Shown: positions 25,201-33,646 of the stretch, piece by piece
Layout of the letters: each line of letters begins with the position of its first letter
How positions within the stretch are numbered: the stretch's first letter is position 1
Origin: Flavimaricola sp.
GTDB lineage: Bacteria; Pseudomonadota; Alphaproteobacteria; Rhodobacterales; Rhodobacteraceae
Direction of reading: 5' to 3'
Length of the DNA stretch: 64,000 bases
Assembly (NCBI GenBank): GCA_029255105.1
Contig: JAQWWH010000085.1
Location: 1 to 64,000 of the forward strand
Notes under the pieces: generated by a model
Told to the model about the DNA's origin: nothing
Seen by the model: the letters and a program-made list of their open reading frames with translations, nothing else
The model's database searches: none
Translations under genes and position numbers: made by a program

Positions 25201-26015
25201 TCGGGGCGCAGCTCCGACACAAAGTCATAGATGTCGGACCGGTAGAACCCGCCCGTGAACTCGATCGGGCGGCCAGTGGCGCTATACCCTGTTCTTTCGA
25301 TACGTAGCACGGCGGTCCCTTCGGGCAGCTTGAGAAGGGCGGCATCCTCGCCCGTGATATTGGCCGCCGTGACACGCTGGATCGCCCGGGTCGGGGCCTG
25401 CCCGTTTTCACGCAAGAGCTGATACAGCGATGTCCCCACCCGTTCGGGATCGGGCAGAATATCGCGCGGGAGTGCCGATTGTTCGAGGGCGACAGGCATC
25501 CCATCCGCACTGCGCAGGCGCCGGATGCGGGCCACCCGGTCACCCGCCGACAGACCCAACGTCAAAAGCTCTGCATGACTGGGCACGAAAAGGCCCCGGG
25601 TCAGGACTTCGCTGTTGGAGGTCATGCCACGGTTGGCCATGTTCTCGGTAAAGGACACCAGCGACGACAGCGACTGCTGCAACCGGGCCGTGGGGCCGCG
25701 CACGAACGATCCGACCCCTTGCCGCTGTTCGATCAGCCCGTCGGTGACCAGTTGCGCCACCGACTTGCGCACCGTGACGCGGCTGATATCCGCCATTTCG
25801 GCCAGATCACGCTCGGGTGGAAGGTGGTCGCCGGGGGCAAGGTCGCCCGACAGGATCGCTGCGCTGATATGACGGTGAAGCTGCAGGTAACGCGGGCCGC
25901 GACCCGGCTTGAACCAGTTGGTCAGCGCAAAAAGGTGTTCTGCGGAACCTGTCCCGGCCCCCTCCTTCACCTGATTCCCGGCCACTGTATCAGCCTCATC
26001 TTTATGGTATTGCAT
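25197..26015 (-). CDS. GntR/HutC-family regulator (NagR/NagQ-like)
   Basis: A 272-residue transcription factor with a winged helix-turn-helix (about 45-110; LPPERDLAEMADISRVTVRK) and a C-terminal UTRA ligand domain (about 125-270; typical ending with GFYRSDIYDFVSELRP). HutC-type regulators of amino-sugar genes (NagR, NagQ, DasR) bind GlcN6P or GlcNAc6P. The ATG at 26015 is supported by AGGGAT upstream and normal family length; the open frame extends to 26372 but through the divergent promoter. A palindromic site covers its own start codon (26005-26025), implying autorepression. It likely controls GH20 and the divergent amino-sugar operon. Confidence 0.88.
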   Translation of the reverse strand: MQYHKDEADTVAGNQVKEGAGTGSAEHLFALTNWFKPGRGPRYLQLHRHISAAILSGDLAPGDHLPPERDLAEMADISRVTVRKSVAQLVTDGLIEQRQGVGSFVRGPTARLQQSLSSLVSFTENMANRGMTSNSEVLTRGLFVPSHAELLTLGLSAGDRVARIRRLRSADGMPVALEQSALPRDILPDPERVGTSLYQLLRENGQAPTRAIQRVTAANITGEDAALLKLPEGTAVLRIERTGYSATGRPIEFTGGFYRSDIYDFVSELRPE

Positions 26016-26025
26016 TATAATACCA
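26005..26025. promoter_or_regulatory. Predicted NagR-type operator over the gntR start codon
   Basis: TGGTATT-N7-AATACCA is a perfect inverted repeat with 7-bp arms. It spans the ATG of the regulator gene (26013-26015), so bound protein would block its own transcription or translation. The half-site TGGTAT recurs at 26109 and 26141. Confidence 0.6.
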
Positions 26026-26065
26026 ATCCCTTCACGCCTGACGCCACGCGCCTCATATGCCCTTA

Positions 26066-26150
26066 TAAAACAGAGTTTTAAGAAACTCAAACCCAATAGC
26101 TTCATGTGTGGTATTATATTGGTAGCATTTATATTCGCGTTTGGTATGGT
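26066..26150. promoter_or_regulatory. Divergent promoter region with further TGGTAT half-sites
   Basis: This AT-rich segment carries the promoters for the amino-sugar operon. TGGTATTATATTGGTA at 26109-26124 and TTGGTATGGTC at 26140-26150 repeat the half-site of the regulator's operator. A perfect TAAAAC-AGA-GTTTTA inverted repeat lies at 26066-26080; its meaning is unclear. Together these suggest two regulator-bound positions flanking the promoter. Confidence 0.45.
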
Positions 26151-26214
26151 CAGGAAAGTTGATCGATTCGCCGCTGCGGCGATGCTGACCATGGGGGGCT
26201 GCAACTTGGCTGAG

Positions 26215-27144
26215 ATGACGGACCTGACCGACGCCGCGCGTGCCATTGAGGGGACCCGACGCAAGGTTCTGCCCGAGGCCTGGTTCGCCTGGCTGCTGGT
26301 CGCCCCGGCCATGCTGTTCATCGCCGTCATCGTCGCGTGGCCTCTGGCCGAGACGATCCGCCTGTCGTTCATGGAGGCTGATCTGGGGGGCGAGCATTAC
26401 GTGGGCCTTGCCAACTATCAGGACCTGCTGGAAAGCCGCAAATTCCACGACACCATCATCAGAACCTTCTACTGGATGTTTCTTTCGGTCAGCCTCAAGC
26501 TGATCCTTGGGTTGATCGGGGCGGTTCTGCTGAACGCTGCCGTGCCGGGCCGGGGGCTGTTTCGGGTTCTGGTCATGCCGCCGTGGGTCATCCCGATTGC
26601 GATCGGATGTATCGGCTGGTTGTGGCTTTATAACGGATACTTCGGGATCTTGTCCGGGACCGCGCAGGCCATCGGCCTGACGGACGGGCCGTTCGAATTC
26701 CTCGCCTACAAGAACTCGGCCTTCTATTCGGCCATCGTGACGGATGTCTGGGTCGGAACACCCATGGTCACCCTGTTCTTTCTGGCAGCCATGCAGGGCG
26801 TGAGCCGCGATCTTTACGAAGCGGCGTGGGTTGACGGGGCGGGCCGCTGGTATCGGTTCCGGCGGATCACCATCCCGCAAATCATGCCTGTCATCGTATC
26901 CATGGCGCTTTTGTCGGCGATCTGGACCTTCAACAGCTTTGAAATCATCTGGATCCTGACCGAGGGCGGACCGCGCAGTGCGACCACGACCCTGATCGTG
27001 GACACCTACAAGACGGCCATCGGCAACTTCAAGTTCGGCGAAGGCGCGGCACGGGCAGTGGTCATCGTGGCGCTGCTGGCGACCTTCTCACTTTTCTACC
27101 TGTTCTTCCTGAACAAGGTGAACAAGCATTACGGGGTAAAGTGA
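26215..27144 (+). CDS. Carbohydrate ABC transporter permease, MalF type
   Basis: A 309-residue inner-membrane permease (BPD_transp_1) with six predicted helices, the first at about 17-40 (WFAWLLVAPAMLF). The cytoplasmic EAA loop reads EAAWVDGAGRWYRFRRITIP at about 200-219 and contacts the ATPase. It opens the 13-gene operon, divergent from the GntR/GH20 pair. The start is uncertain: ATG 26215 gives a normal N-terminus, but the GGGGGG run upstream is 16 bases away; an in-frame ATG at 26182 is an alternative. It pairs with the MalG-type permease downstream to import N-acetylhexosamine oligosaccharides, an inference from the enzymes in the operon. Confidence 0.87.
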   Translation: MTDLTDAARAIEGTRRKVLPEAWFAWLLVAPAMLFIAVIVAWPLAETIRLSFMEADLGGEHYVGLANYQDLLESRKFHDTIIRTFYWMFLSVSLKLILGLIGAVLLNAAVPGRGLFRVLVMPPWVIPIAIGCIGWLWLYNGYFGILSGTAQAIGLTDGPFEFLAYKNSAFYSAIVTDVWVGTPMVTLFFLAAMQGVSRDLYEAAWVDGAGRWYRFRRITIPQIMPVIVSMALLSAIWTFNSFEIIWILTEGGPRSATTTLIVDTYKTAIGNFKFGEGAARAVVIVALLATFSLFYLFFLNKVNKHYGVK

Positions 27145-27145
27145 C

Positions 27146-27988
27146 ATGATGGACCGGTATACCAAGCTGCAGATGGCCGGCATCTACTTTGCCATCACCA
27201 TCTTTCTGATCTTCATCCTGCTGCCGTTCTTTGAGATGTTCATGACCAGCCTGCGCCCGCTGGAGCATCTGTTCCGCAGCCCCTATCAATTCTGGTCCGA
27301 CGATTTCAGCTTTGACGCCTACTCGCAGATGTGGGTGACGGTGCCGCTGTTGGGGCGCTACATCCTGAACTCCATCTTTATCGCCACATCGGTCACGGCG
27401 ATCACCATGGTCTTTGTGATCCCGGCGGCCTACGCCTACGCCCGGCTTGATTTTCCGTTCAAGAGCGCGTCTCTGGCGATTTTTCTGGGCGTCAACATGT
27501 TTACCGGCGCGGTGCTTCTGATCCCGCTCTACCGGGTGCTGCGGACCCTTGGCCTGCTGAACACCTACTGGGCGATGATCGTGCCGGGGGTGGCCTTTCT
27601 GATCCCCACGGGCATCTGGCTTTTGCGGTCCTACCTTGAAAAGATCCCGCGCGAGCTGGAAGAGGCGGCCTATGTCGACGGGGCGTCGCGGATGTACACG
27701 CTGCGCCGGGTTGTCCTGCCGCTGGCCGTGCCCGGGCTGATCGTGGTCGGGGTGGCCGTGTTCATCGGCGCCTATGCCCAGCAATTCCTGTTCGCCATCA
27801 CCTTTAACCAACAGCGCGAACTGCAACCTCTGCCAGCCGGACTATACGAATTCATCGGCTATCAGTCGGTGACCTGGAACGAGATGATGGCCGCTGCTCT
27901 GGTGGGTGTCCTGCCCGTCATGGTGATCTTCCTGTTCCTTCAGAAGTACCTTGTCGCCGGGCTCACCGCCGGCGCCGTCAAAGAATAA
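27146..27988 (+). CDS. Carbohydrate ABC transporter permease, MalG type
   Basis: A 280-residue permease with six predicted helices and the EAA loop EEAAYVDGASRMYTLRRVVL at about 170-189. It starts one base after the stop of the MalF-type gene and forms the transmembrane heterodimer with it. The next gene, for the binding protein, begins 31 bases after its stop. Confidence 0.9.
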   Translation: MMDRYTKLQMAGIYFAITIFLIFILLPFFEMFMTSLRPLEHLFRSPYQFWSDDFSFDAYSQMWVTVPLLGRYILNSIFIATSVTAITMVFVIPAAYAYARLDFPFKSASLAIFLGVNMFTGAVLLIPLYRVLRTLGLLNTYWAMIVPGVAFLIPTGIWLLRSYLEKIPRELEEAAYVDGASRMYTLRRVVLPLAVPGLIVVGVAVFIGAYAQQFLFAITFNQQRELQPLPAGLYEFIGYQSVTWNEMMAAALVGVLPVMVIFLFLQKYLVAGLTAGAVKE

Positions 27989-28019
27989 ACTTAGCAAAAC
28001 CAAAAGGGAGACGACCAAA

Positions 28020-29234
28020 ATGCAACTTACCAAACTTACTCTGGGTGCCGTGCTGCTGACCGGCACCGCCATGTCGGCCCAGGCCGAAAGCCACGCGACC
28101 GAGCTGCACTTTATCATGTGCGGTGGTGAAGTCCGCGCGGCAGACCAGGCCGTGGTCGACCAGTTCGTGGCCGACCACGAAGGCGTCACCGTCAACCTCG
28201 AAGCTGTGCCGTGGGGCACCTGCCAGGACAAGTCGCTGACGCTGGCCGCCGCAGGCGACCCGCCCTCGATCGCCTATATGGGCAGCCGGACCCTGCGCCA
28301 GCTGGCCAACAACGACCTGATCGTCCCCGCCGAGATCGACCCCAACACGATGTACCAGCCCGGCGTGCTGAACACCGTGACCATCGAAGGCACCACCTGG
28401 GGCTACCCGCATGCCTTCTCGACCAAGGCGCTCTACATCAACTGCGATATCGTCGAAGCCTCGGGCCAGGCCTGTGAAGCACCTGCCACCTGGGACGATA
28501 TGTACGCCATGGCGCAGGGTGTGGTCGACAACACCGATGCCGCTGGCGTCGGCCTTGCCGGCAAAGACTTTGACAACACGATGCACCAGTTCCTGAACTA
28601 CCTCTATTCGAACGGCGGCATGGTGATCGACCCGGTCACCGGCGAAAACATGCTCGACAGCCAGCAGACCCGCGAAACCCTGGAATTCTACGGCAGCCTC
28701 GTCGCCGTGGCGCAGGACGGCCCCACCGCATGGGAGCGTGACCAGCTCAAGGATCTGTTCAACGACGGCCAGATCGCCATGTATGTGTCCGGGCCCTGGG
28801 GCTACGGCCAGCATAATGAAAGCATCAACCAGCTGGTGGCCCCGGTTCCGCATGGCCCCTCGGGCGAAAGCGGAACGATCCTGATTACCGACTCTATCGT
28901 GGTGTTCAAAGGATCGGGACATGAGGAACTGGCCCAGGAACTGGCCCAGCGCATCACCTCGGGCGACAGCCAGTACGACCTGGACGCCTCCTGGGGTCTG
29001 ACACCCATCCTCGACTACGTCGCTATGGGCGTGGCTGACCCCTACTACACACAGGGCGACGTCTGGCCGAACTTTGTCCAGGGCATCGCCACCGGCGGAC
29101 CCGAGCCGCTGGTCGAAGACTTCAAGTCGCTTCAGTCGGTGTTCACCAACATGGTGCAGGGCATCATCCTTCAGGATGATACCGTGGACAACCTGGTGAC
29201 CATCGCCGGTGAAGAGCTGGACGACGCGCTCTAA
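28020..29234 (+). CDS. Carbohydrate ABC transporter substrate-binding protein
   Basis: A 404-residue extracytoplasmic binding protein (SBP_bac_1 class). The first 23 residues form a signal peptide (MQLTKLTLGAVLLTGTAMSA then QA-ES cleavage). The mature part shows the typical ELHFIMCGGEVRAADQAVV opening, AGDPPSIAYMGSRTL and GQIAMYVSGPWGYGQ segments. The ATG at 28020 is set by AAAGGGAG upstream and by the signal peptide; the frame is open further 5' but through the preceding gene. The ligand is presumably chitobiose-like or other N-acetylhexosamine oligosaccharide, since the hexosaminidase of the locus is cytoplasmic. Confidence 0.9.
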   Translation: MQLTKLTLGAVLLTGTAMSAQAESHATELHFIMCGGEVRAADQAVVDQFVADHEGVTVNLEAVPWGTCQDKSLTLAAAGDPPSIAYMGSRTLRQLANNDLIVPAEIDPNTMYQPGVLNTVTIEGTTWGYPHAFSTKALYINCDIVEASGQACEAPATWDDMYAMAQGVVDNTDAAGVGLAGKDFDNTMHQFLNYLYSNGGMVIDPVTGENMLDSQQTRETLEFYGSLVAVAQDGPTAWERDQLKDLFNDGQIAMYVSGPWGYGQHNESINQLVAPVPHGPSGESGTILITDSIVVFKGSGHEELAQELAQRITSGDSQYDLDASWGLTPILDYVAMGVADPYYTQGDVWPNFVQGIATGGPEPLVEDFKSLQSVFTNMVQGIILQDDTVDNLVTIAGEELDDAL

Positions 29235-29280
29235 GGGCCGATTGGCCTTATCGCGGGTGGCGGCCTTAGCGGCCACCCGC
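29232..29280 (+). other. Two stem-loops after the binding-protein gene
   Basis: Directly after the stop codon are TAAGG..CCTTA/GGCC-type pairing at 29232-29250 and a strong GCGGGTGGC / GCCACCCGC stem at 29253-29280, followed by C-rich then TTTT sequence. The position inside the operon, right behind the binding-protein gene, fits a mRNA-stabilising or partially terminating structure that raises binding-protein output over the ATPase. Confidence 0.6.
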
Positions 29281-29324
29281 ACCCCCTTTTCCCTCACGAT
29301 CTTTGTCGAAAGGACACGTTCGTC

Positions 29325-30425
29325 ATGGCGACGCTCGACCTGAAAGCTATCAACAAGTCCTTTGGTACGGCCAAAGTGCTCCACGACATTGATCTTGCCA
29401 TCCAGGACAGGGAATTCGTCGTATTCGTCGGCCCCTCCGGCTGCGGCAAGTCCACCCTTTTGCGCATCATCGCCGGGCTGGAAGAGGCGACAAGCGGCAA
29501 GATCGTGATCGACGGTCAGGATGTCAGCACCGCCCATCCGGTCGACAGGGGCATCTCGATGGTGTTCCAGTCCTATGCCCTTTACCCCCACCTGACGGTG
29601 TTCGAGAACATCGCCTTTCCGCTGCGGGTCCAGAAGTTGCAACCGACCGAGTTGAACGCCCGCGTCGCCAAGGCCGCCGAAATCCTCCAACTGTCGGACA
29701 AGCTGAAACTGAAGCCCGGCCAGCTTTCTGGTGGTCAGCGGCAGCGTGTCGCCATCGGGCGCAGCATCGTGCGCAACCCCAAGGTCTTTCTGTTCGACGA
29801 ACCCCTGTCGAACCTCGACGCCGCCCTGCGCGGCGACATGCGGGTCGAGCTGTCACAACTGCACCGCGAGCTTGACGCCACCATGGTCTATGTCACCCAC
29901 GATCAGGTCGAGGCGATGACGATGGCCGACCGGATCGTTGTGCTGAACGGCGGCAAGGTCGAACAGTTCGGCACGCCGATGGAACTTTACCACCACCCTG
30001 CCACGAAATTCGTGGCCAGCTTTATCGGGCAGCCCAACATGAACCTCGTTCCAGGCACCATCAAGGAAATGACGCCTGACGGCCCGGTCGTAGCACTGGC
30101 CGGGGGCCACACGATGACCATCCCGGTCGAGGCCACCACCGCCCATGTCGGCAGCAAGGTCGAGGTTGGTATCCGCCCCGAGGATGTTGATCTGGGCACC
30201 GACGGGCTTGAGGTGTCGATCCGCGTTCTGGAACGGTTGGGCGGCGCCTCGATCACCTATGGCTCTATCGGCGACGGCACCGCCTTCCGGGCCTCGCTGT
30301 CAGGCAATGCCCCGGTGAGAGAGGGCGAAACCGTCCACCTGACCGTCGATCCTGCCGCCTGCCATGTGTTTGACGCCGATGGCCGGGTCCTGCGCCGTCA
30401 GGCCGCCCCCGGACTGGTGGCCTGA
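29325..30425 (+). CDS. Carbohydrate ABC transporter ATPase (MalK/UgpC/MsmK type)
   Basis: A 366-residue ATPase. Walker A GPSGCGKST is at about 36-44, Q-loop VFQSYALYPH at about 82-91, signature LSGGQRQRVAIGRS at about 133-146, Walker B VFLFDEPLSNLDA near 155 and the switch His in YVTHDQVEAM near 192. The C-terminal 130 residues form TOBE/OB regulatory domains. It energises the MalFG-type permeases in this operon; such ATPases are sometimes shared between importers. It starts 90 bases after the binding-protein gene, and its stop is one base before the Gfo gene's start. Confidence 0.93.
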   Translation: MATLDLKAINKSFGTAKVLHDIDLAIQDREFVVFVGPSGCGKSTLLRIIAGLEEATSGKIVIDGQDVSTAHPVDRGISMVFQSYALYPHLTVFENIAFPLRVQKLQPTELNARVAKAAEILQLSDKLKLKPGQLSGGQRQRVAIGRSIVRNPKVFLFDEPLSNLDAALRGDMRVELSQLHRELDATMVYVTHDQVEAMTMADRIVVLNGGKVEQFGTPMELYHHPATKFVASFIGQPNMNLVPGTIKEMTPDGPVVALAGGHTMTIPVEATTAHVGSKVEVGIRPEDVDLGTDGLEVSIRVLERLGGASITYGSIGDGTAFRASLSGNAPVREGETVHLTVDPAACHVFDADGRVLRRQAAPGLVA

Positions 30426-30426
30426 G

Positions 30427-31563
30427 ATGAAGGTTGTCACCGCCGGTATCGGACTGCGCGCCGGGCATGTCCTGTCCTTGCTGAAAGAGGCGATGCCCGA
30501 GATTGAATTCGTGGGCTACTTTGACCCCCAACCCACCCATCTTGCCCGGATCGGTGAGGATGTTCCCCGCTATGACGGGGTCGAGGAGATGTTGGAAAAG
30601 ACCAAGCCCGACCTTTTCTTCGTAGGCTCGCCAAATGCGTTCCACCTTGAGCATATCAAGGCCGGCCTTGCCGCAGGCGTCCGCATCTTTACCGAGAAAC
30701 CGGTTGTTGTGACCCGCGAAGAGACGATGGAACTGGCCGCCCTTCTGGCCGAACATGGCACCAATCAGGTCATGGTCGGCCTTGTCCTGCGCTATTCACA
30801 GCACATGGTCGACCTGCGGGCGGTTCTGGGCGCCCTTGGCCCTATCGTATCGCTTGAGGCGAACGAACATATCGGCCCCTATCACGGTGCGTTCTTCATG
30901 CGTGACTGGCGCAGGATGGTACGGTGGAGCGGTGGCTTCATGTTGGAAAAGTGCTGCCACGATCTGGATGTCTACAACATGGTCACTGGCTCGCGCCCGG
31001 ATCGGGTAGCGAGCTTTGGGGGGCGCAAAAGCTTTGTCCCAGAACATGCCCCCACCTCGAACACCGAGATGGAGATCATGCACCGCAAACCCTCGGTCTG
31101 GGAAAGCGTGGACGATCCGTTCCATTCGGACGGTGACATCATCGATTACCAGACCGCGATCCTGCATTATGAGACCGGGGCAAGCCTCGCGTTTCACACC
31201 AATCTCAATGTACCCGACGAACATCGCCGGTTTTGCATCATGGGGGCCAAGGGGATGGCAGAGGGCGATTTTGTCCGCGGCTATCTCAAGGCGACAGCGC
31301 GGGACGGGACGATCCTCGCGGATCACGATTATACCAAGGGCGATCCGGCCCGGATGTCGGCCCATTACGGGGCCGATCACATGATGGTCGCCGATATCGC
31401 GGCCTTCCTGCGGGGTGAAACCGACAGCCTGCCGGTTGGTGTTGTCGATGCGCTCGAAGCCGGGCTTGTCGCGATGGCGCTGGACGAGGCGCGGATAAAC
31501 GGCGGGATGGTTGACCTTCGGGCAACATGGGCCGAATTCGACGGATTTGGGCTGCGGGGATGA
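30427..31563 (+). CDS. Gfo/Idh/MocA-family protein in the amino-sugar operon
   Basis: A 378-residue two-domain protein with the nucleotide loop GIGLRAGH near residue 8, the catalytic lysine in TEKPVVV near 97 and a family variant of the Asp/His motif, LEKCCHDLD, near 180 (Glu-Lys-x-x-His instead of Asp-x-Gly-x-His). The ATG at 30427 immediately follows the ATPase stop. No known step of GlcNAc catabolism needs it. Possible roles are oxidation of a modified amino sugar, or NAD-dependent glycosidase chemistry as in GH109 alpha-N-acetylgalactosaminidases, which share this fold. The GH109 idea is speculative; there is no export signal and the length is shorter than usual. Confidence 0.8.
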   Translation: MKVVTAGIGLRAGHVLSLLKEAMPEIEFVGYFDPQPTHLARIGEDVPRYDGVEEMLEKTKPDLFFVGSPNAFHLEHIKAGLAAGVRIFTEKPVVVTREETMELAALLAEHGTNQVMVGLVLRYSQHMVDLRAVLGALGPIVSLEANEHIGPYHGAFFMRDWRRMVRWSGGFMLEKCCHDLDVYNMVTGSRPDRVASFGGRKSFVPEHAPTSNTEMEIMHRKPSVWESVDDPFHSDGDIIDYQTAILHYETGASLAFHTNLNVPDEHRRFCIMGAKGMAEGDFVRGYLKATARDGTILADHDYTKGDPARMSAHYGADHMMVADIAAFLRGETDSLPVGVVDALEAGLVAMALDEARINGGMVDLRATWAEFDGFGLRG

Positions 31564-32576
31564 TGACCACTGCAGAGCGCCCCGGCCACCTGATGGCCAG
31601 CGAAAGTGCCGCGGCACTCGGCGTGTTTTGTGCCACCGCTTCCAAAGACCTTGGCGACGCGATCGCCCCGCTGGACCTGTCAGGCATCAATGCGATCTAT
31701 ACGATTGCCCGCGGGTCCTCAGACGCGGCGGCCAATATCCTGAGCTATGAGTTGATGCGCGAGCTGGGCCTGCCGGTGACCTCCCTGCCCCCATCGGTCT
31801 TTTCCATCGGCGCCGGGGTCAAGCTTGACGGCGCCGCGGCCCTGGTCATTTCGCAATCCGGGGCGAGCGAGGACCTCGTCCGCTCGGCCAAGGGTGCGCG
31901 GGCTGCGGGGGCGGCGGTGCTGGCGATCACCAACACACCTGCCTCGCCGGTCGAGGGGGCGGCCCAGGTGACCATTCCCATCGGTGCAGGACCAGAGCTG
32001 GCCGTCCCGGCCACAAAGTCGGTCGTCGGATCGGTCGCGGCGGGCATGGCGCTGATTTCAGCGCTAGTCCCGGCCTATGCTGACAGAACACGGGCCTCCG
32101 TCGCGGCCCTTGAAGGGGCACCGTCGGCTCACCCCAAGGCAGATCAGCTGCGCGCCGCCCTGTTGCCTGCGCGCCACGTCTACGTCATCGGGCGGGACAC
32201 CGGCTATGGCGCCGCGCAGGAAACCGCCCTCAAGCTCAAGGAATGCTGCGCCCTGCATGCCGAGGCCTACAGCGCGTCCGAAGTCATCCACGGCCCCCTG
32301 CAGCTTGCCACGAACCCGATGATGGTCCTGATCCTTGATACAGGGGCCGAAATTGCCCGCGACAGCCTCGATCAGGCCGAAGCACGGCTAAAGGCGACAG
32401 GATGCGACGTCTGGCGGATCACCCCGTCGGACCTTGGCGTTGGTCCCTTGACCCCGGCCGCTGCTGCCGCCTACCTGCTGGCGCTGGTCTATCCCGTCAT
32501 CCTTGCCACTGCCCTGGCACTGGGGCATGACCCCGACAGCCCCAAGGCCTTGTCCAAAGTGACGCAGACAACATGA
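31560..32576 (+). CDS. SIS-domain glucosamine-6-phosphate deaminase, NagB-II type
   Basis: A 338-residue protein with two SIS domains (about 25-180 and 195-330) and no glutaminase domain, i.e. the isomerase half of GlmS. Motifs: YTIARGSSDAAANI, SQSGASEDLV, VPATKSVVGS and, in the second domain, LKLKECCALHAEAYSASE with EVIHGP, where the Glu and His of the active site lie. This architecture matches NagB-II, which deaminates GlcN6P to fructose 6-phosphate and ammonia in bacteria lacking classical NagB; no NagB is present here. The ATG at 31560 overlaps the previous stop. The neighbouring AgaS-type gene is a second, different SIS enzyme. Confidence 0.82.
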   Translation: MMTTAERPGHLMASESAAALGVFCATASKDLGDAIAPLDLSGINAIYTIARGSSDAAANILSYELMRELGLPVTSLPPSVFSIGAGVKLDGAAALVISQSGASEDLVRSAKGARAAGAAVLAITNTPASPVEGAAQVTIPIGAGPELAVPATKSVVGSVAAGMALISALVPAYADRTRASVAALEGAPSAHPKADQLRAALLPARHVYVIGRDTGYGAAQETALKLKECCALHAEAYSASEVIHGPLQLATNPMMVLILDTGAEIARDSLDQAEARLKATGCDVWRITPSDLGVGPLTPAAAAAYLLALVYPVILATALALGHDPDSPKALSKVTQTT

Positions 32577-33646
32577 CTGACAGCCTCAATACCTGGACCA
32601 CCTGGCGCGAATTGAACGCCCAACCCGAAATCTGGAGGGAGTGGGGCCAGCAATTTGACCCCTCGCCCTACCGCCTCTGGGTCGACAGCCTTCCAATCCG
32701 TGAGGTGTGGTTCTGCGGCGCGGGGACCAGTGCCTATATCGGCGACATTCTTGAGGCGGGCCTGACCGACAGCTTTGTCAGGCTGCGTTCTGTACCAAGT
32801 ACAGATCTGGTCAGCAGGCCCCGCGCCTATCTTCAAGACGTATCCCCGCTTGTCGTCAGTTTCGGTCGGTCCGGGGACAGCACCGAGAGCGTCGGAACCC
32901 TTGACGCGCTGGACGTTCTGGCCCCATCGGCCCCACGCCTGCACATCACCTGCAATCCCAATGGCGCTTTGGCACAACGACCCAGCCCGTCGGGTAACAG
33001 CAAGATGATCGTCTTGCCCGAAACCACGCATGATGCCGGCTTTGCGATGACCTCGAGCTTTTCGACGATGCTGCTGACGGCCTTGTCGATCTTTGGGGAC
33101 CGGTCCGATTTCGAACATCGGATGACCCTCCTGGCAGACGAGCTTGGCACGCTCTTGCCCCGATACGCCGCGACCACGGGGGCGCCTCCGTCCCGTGCAG
33201 TCTACCTTGGGACCGGTCCGATGGCCTTTGCCGCCCGCGAAGCCGCCCTGAAAGTGATGGAGCTTTCGGCAGGCCGCATACCCGCCCTTTGGGACAGCAC
33301 CCTTGGGTTTCGCCACGGACCCAAGTCCTTCGTGACCGACGACACGCTGATCACCCTGTTCACCTCGCCCGATCCGCATGCCGCTGCCTATGAAATCGAT
33401 CTGGTCGAGGAATTGCGCGGCCAGTTCCCTGACGCAACGGTCCGGACCATCGGGCCGGGGGGCGACATCGACTTTGCCATGCCCTATGGCCCGCTCTGGC
33501 ACGCCCCCGTCAGCATCGCCGCCGCGCAGGTGGCCGGGGTGCTGTGGTCCGACGCCCTTGGCCTGAATGTCGACGATCCCTTTGCCGGGCGGGGCACGCT
33601 TAGCCGGGTGGTCTCTGGCGTGCGGTTGCATCCGGTCTCAGCATGA
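32573..33646 (+). CDS. agaS: AgaS-type SIS deaminase/isomerase
   Basis: A 357-residue SIS protein that closely follows E. coli AgaS in motif order: CGAGTSAYIGDI near residue 47, VPSTDLVSRP near 75, SFGRSGDSTESVG near 97, HDAGFAMTSSFSTM near 150, LGFRHGPKSFV near 243 and a C-terminal SRVVSGVRLHP. AgaS deaminates and isomerises galactosamine 6-phosphate to tagatose 6-phosphate. Its presence next to a NagB-II-type enzyme suggests the operon handles both GlcNAc and GalNAc. It overlaps the genes on both sides by 4 bases. No tagatose-6-phosphate kinase or aldolase is in the window, so that route would be finished elsewhere. Confidence 0.85.
   Translation: MTDSLNTWTTWRELNAQPEIWREWGQQFDPSPYRLWVDSLPIREVWFCGAGTSAYIGDILEAGLTDSFVRLRSVPSTDLVSRPRAYLQDVSPLVVSFGRSGDSTESVGTLDALDVLAPSAPRLHITCNPNGALAQRPSPSGNSKMIVLPETTHDAGFAMTSSFSTMLLTALSIFGDRSDFEHRMTLLADELGTLLPRYAATTGAPPSRAVYLGTGPMAFAAREAALKVMELSAGRIPALWDSTLGFRHGPKSFVTDDTLITLFTSPDPHAAAYEIDLVEELRGQFPDATVRTIGPGGDIDFAMPYGPLWHAPVSIAAAQVAGVLWSDALGLNVDDPFAGRGTLSRVVSGVRLHPVSA

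Noticed and set aside
27978-29690. A 570-codon minus-strand open frame opposite the binding-protein and ATPase genes
   Set aside because: Both real genes on the plus strand have full motifs and signal peptide; the antisense frame has none. Similar shadows at 44465-46084, 51669-53177 and 59084-60607 were rejected for the same reason.
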